From: Acetatifactor sp.
GTDB taxonomy: Bacteria > Bacillota > Clostridia > Lachnospirales > Lachnospiraceae
Reading direction: 5' to 3'
Length of the DNA stretch: 47,440 bases
NCBI GenBank assembly: GCA_029055435.1
Contig: JAIDDH010000149.1
Coordinates: 1 to 47,440 of the forward strand
The stretch's first letter is position 1. Every line of letters starts with the position of its first letter. The translations under genes and the position numbers were made by a program. This document shows positions 44,466 through 47,440 of this stretch, piece by piece. Below the pieces are notes generated by a model. It was not told the origin of the DNA. It did not search any database and worked only from the letters and a program-made list of their open reading frames with translations.

Positions 44466-44654
44466 CCTTTTTCCTTCCTTCCGCCGTCCCCGGCATGTTC
44501 TTCCTGTATCTCTTATACACTACGAAATGCTCGCATGAAATTCCTTTACATACCTTGCCAGTATATCACACTTTTTCAGGAGGCGCAAGATTCGGGGAAA
44601 CGTCTCTTTTAAGAAAAGTGTTGCTTACTTAAAACTCCGCCGATTTCACGGAAG
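44466..44654. other. thrC upstream region and boundary with accessory patch
   Basis: Holds the thrC leader and promoter. No gene is supported between 44466 and the thioesterase start at 44769; the 46-bp repeat occupies 44655-44700 and the remainder is the thioesterase leader. Confidence 0.6.
44560..44588 (-). promoter_or_regulatory. Promoter of thrC
   Basis: TTGCGC (44583-44588), 17 bases, TATACT (44560-44565) on the minus strand, giving a leader of about 90 bases. The -35 is a partial match. Confidence 0.5.
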
Positions 44655-44700
44655 CATATTGAATTGAATCGGAGCCCATGCTAAAATCAGAGCAACAAAT
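44655..44700 (+). repeat. 46-bp direct repeat, copy 1, carrying a promoter
   Basis: Identical at 45 of 46 bases to the copy at 45756-45801. It contains TTGAAT (44659-44664), 17 bases, TAAAAT (44682-44687), a good housekeeping promoter pointing at the thioesterase gene. Confidence 0.85.
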
Positions 44701-44768
44701 CGGTATTTATGGTGGATTTCGTTCCACAAGTTGCAAAAGATCAGGAAAAAATGTGCGAGGTGAATGAA

Positions 44769-45170
44769 ATGTATCGGCATATTGTGCAGTATTATGAAAC
44801 AGATAAAATGGGGATTACGCATCACTCAAACTATATTCGTTGGATGGAAGAGGCTAGAATAGATTTCCTGTCAAAAATCGGATGGAGTTATGCAAAATTG
44901 GAAGAAGAGGGCATTATCTCACCTGTGGTTGCAGTTGAATGTAAATATATACAACCGACGACCTTTTTAGATACGGTTGATATAGAAGTGACGGTTAGAG
45001 AATTTAAGGGAGTGAAATTAAAGCTGAAGTATATTATGAAAAATGACAAAGGAAATACGGTATGTGAAGCCTGTTCAGAGCACTGCTTTCTGGATGAGAA
45101 AGGGATTCCTATAAGGCTGAATAAGAAATATCCTCTTTTTTATAATGCACTTGTAAAGTTACAGCTCTAA
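44769..45170 (+). CDS. Acyl-CoA thioesterase, YbgC/4HBT hot-dog family
   Basis: A 133-residue single hot-dog-fold protein. The active-site signature is in HIVQYYETDKMGITHHSNYIRW, with D12 as catalytic Asp, and the helix continues MEEARIDFL. SPVVAVECKYIQPTTFLDTVDIEV is the usual second strand pair. It hydrolyses acyl-CoA thioesters; the chain specificity is not visible. The start at 44769 has GAGGTG seven bases upstream. A longer frame from 44709 is rejected because it lacks family similarity. AT-rich, driven by the promoter in the 46-bp repeat, and its end overlaps the convergent kinase-like gene by 12 bases. Confidence 0.9.
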   Translation: MYRHIVQYYETDKMGITHHSNYIRWMEEARIDFLSKIGWSYAKLEEEGIISPVVAVECKYIQPTTFLDTVDIEVTVREFKGVKLKLKYIMKNDKGNTVCEACSEHCFLDEKGIPIRLNKKYPLFYNALVKLQL

Positions 45171-45674
45171 ATCGACATGATATCCATCATCAATAAGCAG
45201 ATAATTGGCATTGTATTTTTTGCACATTTCAAGTGCTTGGGCATTGTCTTGCAATGCGGACTCCATTGTGTAATCCGAATCATCAAGCCTTTGTTCAATC
45301 ACGCTTGCATAGTTTTTTATATCCTCAAAATGCGACCGAATGTATCGTTCGCTCAATATCAGGCATATGTATCGGATTTGAGACAGATAGCTTTCATCAA
45401 AATCCATTTGCCAGTCAAAAGGTATATAACACCCCTCAACAATCAAATTTTGCTCATTTTCAACAGCGGTTTTAACTATTTCCCGCACAATCGGCCATAG
45501 ATACCTCGTTAATGCCGTATCATCACTCATTGGGGTTAATTCCGTGTTCCCGCTTCGAATAAGACCCATTTTCAGATGATCTATGGACAAATATGGATAC
45601 CTGTATTTTTCAAGAAGCCGCTGTGCTAAATTGGTTTTACCTGTATGCGATGCGCCGCCAATCAAAATAACCAT
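45159..45674 (-). CDS. P-loop kinase-like ATPase
   Basis: A 171-residue P-loop protein: Walker A GGASHTGKT (G6 to T14) in MVILIGGASHTGKTNLAQRLL, then LSIDHLKMGLIRSG as in adenylate-kinase or zeta-toxin-like small-molecule kinases, and NLIVEGCYIPFDW as the second acidic strand. LILSERYIRSHFEDIKNYAS resembles the Lid and R-motif helix. The substrate is unknown. It is the only minus-strand gene in this patch, its 3' end overlaps the thioesterase gene, and it lies entirely between the two 46-bp repeats. Confidence 0.8.
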   Translation of the reverse strand: MVILIGGASHTGKTNLAQRLLEKYRYPYLSIDHLKMGLIRSGNTELTPMSDDTALTRYLWPIVREIVKTAVENEQNLIVEGCYIPFDWQMDFDESYLSQIRYICLILSERYIRSHFEDIKNYASVIEQRLDDSDYTMESALQDNAQALEMCKKYNANYLLIDDGYHVDLEL

Positions 45675-45755
45675 TTTTCTCTCCCCACAGACCTCAATTT
45701 ATCGCTCTGATTATATCATGACCAATACTCCGCTTCAATCTGCAATCAGTGAAAT

Positions 45756-45801
45756 CATATTGAATTGAATCCGAGCCCATGCTAAAATCAGAGCAACAAA
45801 T
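45756..45801 (+). repeat. 46-bp direct repeat, copy 2, carrying a promoter
   Basis: Second copy of the repeat at 44655-44700, differing at one base. It contains TTGAAT (45760-45765), 17 bases, TAAAAT (45783-45788), and points at the lipoprotein gene. Confidence 0.85.
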
Positions 45802-45838
45802 AGATAAAAAAATAGTTAAATTAACTATAGGAGACATT

Positions 45839-46879
45839 ATGAAAAAGAATCTGACAATCAGCAAACGCCGTATGAGTTTATTTGGGGTATTGATAATCGG
45901 CCTTGTTTTCATCTTAGGACTTAGCAGTTGTTCTTATCCCTTGAAGAAAAAAGCAGATCCGTTGTTACAATCGGATTACTTGAATCATGATATTGAATAC
46001 AAGGATCCGGACGATCAGGAATGCCTAAGAGTTTTGGTGCGATTGCTGCAGGCGGTGGACCAAAAGGATCGAGAAACCATAAAGGGAATGTTTTCTACGG
46101 AAGCATTGGATAATATCGATGACATAGATGAGAAAATAGATCTGTTTATTAAGACATTTCCAACATGGGAAAGCAAGTATGGCCCTTCCTTTGGGGGAAT
46201 GGGAAAACATGCAAACAGAGGAACAATTACAAAATGGATCAAGCCAACTTTTGATTTTGAATCAGAAGGACGACAATATGTATTAAAATTCATTTATTTT
46301 ACAGAGGCAGACGAAAATCCGGATCAGTTGGGATTATCTATGATTCAAATATATGAAAGATATATAACGGGTTATAGCGAGGACTTTAAGGCACAAGGTG
46401 AAGATTCGCCGCAAGATATTTACTTGTGGGATTATACAATGGATTTGGAGGATCGAAAACCACTGCTTCAAGCTACGACTTTTGGAGTGCATGAAAAGAC
46501 CGATGAAGAGAAGTATGCATATTTGGATACCATGACTTCTGAAGAAGTAAGTATGATTGTTCCGAGTGATAATGTGGAAGCGTATTACAACAAAAAACTT
46601 TACTCCCATCAGATTAATAATTATTATGTCGCATTAAAGGAATTAAGATTTGCATATGACTATATCGAGAAAAATAACGCAAAGGATTTGGTTGTTTTCG
46701 AAGGAGTTCAGGTAAACTACTTTGACCAGTCATCATTAAGTGACAAAGAACCGGATCTTGTTATTTTTCATCTTGCGGACGATGAGAGGAAACAACAGAT
46801 TTACATAAATTTAGAAGTAAACGGAGACGAAGTTGTAATTTTAAATGAAGACATGGTTCTAAAATCTATTCATGATTAA
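45839..46879 (+). CDS. DUF5104-like lipoprotein
   Basis: A 346-residue secreted lipoprotein. The signal peptide has KRR, a hydrophobic core (LFGVLIIGLVFILG) and the lipobox LSSC, with C31 as the lipid anchor. The following 150 residues (DDQECLRVLVRLLQAVDQKDRETIKGMFS and GSFGG-like PSFGGMGKHANRGTITKW) resemble the DUF5104 family common in clostridia, of unknown function. The C-terminal half is a second unrecognised region. AGGAGACATT precedes the ATG at 45839; the in-frame ATG at 45779 lies inside the promoter repeat and is rejected. It is followed by a nitroreductase gene 15 bases on. Confidence 0.8.
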   Translation: MKKNLTISKRRMSLFGVLIIGLVFILGLSSCSYPLKKKADPLLQSDYLNHDIEYKDPDDQECLRVLVRLLQAVDQKDRETIKGMFSTEALDNIDDIDEKIDLFIKTFPTWESKYGPSFGGMGKHANRGTITKWIKPTFDFESEGRQYVLKFIYFTEADENPDQLGLSMIQIYERYITGYSEDFKAQGEDSPQDIYLWDYTMDLEDRKPLLQATTFGVHEKTDEEKYAYLDTMTSEEVSMIVPSDNVEAYYNKKLYSHQINNYYVALKELRFAYDYIEKNNAKDLVVFEGVQVNYFDQSSLSDKEPDLVIFHLADDERKQQIYINLEVNGDEVVILNEDMVLKSIHD

Positions 46880-46894
46880 ACAACGGAGGAAGGA

Positions 46895-47428
46895 ATGAAT
46901 ACATTTGAAGCTATCAATAGCCGGCACAGTTATCGTGGAAAATATAGATCAATACCCGTGCCGAGAGAGGATTTAACTAAGATCATGCAGGCTGGGCTTG
47001 CAGCACCGTCAGGGTGCAACAAACAAACTACAAGTCTCATTGCGGTTGATGACCCTGTTATTTTGGAGAAATTGCACCATATTATCAATCCCCCTGTCGG
47101 AGAAACAGCTCCCGCCATAATCTGTGTTCTTACACAGAGAATCAATGCGTATCGTGACAAATGTTTTGCTGTTCAAGATTATTCGGCTGCAATAGAGAAT
47201 ATGCTGCTTGCTGCAATTGAAATGGGTTATCAAAGTTGCTGGTATGAGGGACATATTACCGACGAGGACAGAATCGGTTATCAAATGGCACAAATTCTGG
47301 GAGTGCCTGATGAATTTGAGTTGGTATGTTTTTTACCGATAGGAATTGCTGAAACGAAACCTCTGGCTCCGGGAAAAAAGCCTTTCGGTGAACGTGCATG
47401 GTTCAATTTATTTCCAACAACCAAGTGA
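46895..47428 (+). CDS. Nitroreductase-family flavoprotein
   Basis: A 177-residue FMN enzyme. The N-terminal INSRHSYRGKYRSIPVPREDL and AGLAAPSGCNKQT form the FMN phosphate site, and ENMLLAAIEMGYQSCWYEG is the dimer-interface and flavin-binding region. The ending FLPIGIAETKPLAPGKKPFGERAWF is typical. It reduces nitro compounds, quinones or flavin-like substrates with NAD(P)H; the natural substrate is unknown. GGAGGAAGGA lies just before the ATG. It is the second gene of the lipoprotein operon and ends 12 bases from the window edge. Confidence 0.92.
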   Translation: MNTFEAINSRHSYRGKYRSIPVPREDLTKIMQAGLAAPSGCNKQTTSLIAVDDPVILEKLHHIINPPVGETAPAIICVLTQRINAYRDKCFAVQDYSAAIENMLLAAIEMGYQSCWYEGHITDEDRIGYQMAQILGVPDEFELVCFLPIGIAETKPLAPGKKPFGERAWFNLFPTTK

Positions 47429-47440
47429 CAAGTTCCAGTT

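Noticed and set aside
44709..44768. Upstream extension of the thioesterase from the ATG at 44709
   Set aside because: The 20 extra residues do not match the family, and the ATG at 44769 has the better ribosome site.

Overview
The window looks like chromosome of a spore-forming clostridium, most likely a member of the Lachnospiraceae. The evidence is a SpoIID-type cell-wall enzyme, a MurE with the meso-diaminopimelate DNPR motif, a T-box in front of pheST, a fused SecDF, and above all a six-cysteine SCIFF ranthipeptide with its radical-SAM maturase, a near-universal mark of Clostridia. Core genes are GC-rich with strong AGGAGG-type ribosome binding sites. They are broken by AT-richer accessory patches at about 0-1.7 kb, 26.7-28.4 kb and 44.65-47.44 kb. 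No rRNA, tRNA, CRISPR array or intact mobile element was seen.

Most genes are on the minus strand, so transcription runs from high to low coordinates. From the right end:
(1) An AT-rich plus-strand patch holds a YbgC-like thioesterase, a DUF5104-like lipoprotein and a nitroreductase, with a P-loop kinase-like gene inserted on the minus strand. Two copies of a 46-bp promoter-bearing repeat frame the first two of these genes.
(2) thrC, deoC-pepP and pckA (metabolism and peptide turnover).
(3) A SpoIID-domain gene with a YihY-family membrane protein, and a ComFB-like gene.
(4) A T-box-controlled pheS-pheT cluster followed by an M18 aminopeptidase and queA.
(5) Two AT-rich genes of unknown function.
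(6) A plus-strand CNNM/CorC-type protein.
(7) The SCIFF locus: a four-helix membrane protein, scfA (47 codons), scfB and secDF. scfA has its own consensus promoter and a hairpin separates it from scfB.
(8) blaI-blaR1-recJ, preceded by a perfect dyad operator.
(9) A two-component system and a three-gene ABC transporter.
(10) murE-priA-def-fmt-yugP-rsmB-rlmN, the conserved Firmicute translation and replication-restart cluster. It ends beside a broken tyrosine-recombinase fragment.
(11) An AT-rich left edge with a metallophosphoesterase and a partial SH3-domain protein.

The SCIFF locus is the most notable biological system here. It is a recognised family rather than a wholly new one, but the precursor is very short and its regulatory wiring can be read directly from the DNA. 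Less explained signals are the duplicated promoter at 44.65/45.76 kb, two long palindromic elements (20284-20507 and 38358-38470), and short degenerate repeats that sit exactly at translation starts of several core genes (priA, murE, pheT, queA, pepP). Start codons were chosen from ribosome binding sites and family N-termini. All family assignments are by eye from motifs, without database searches.
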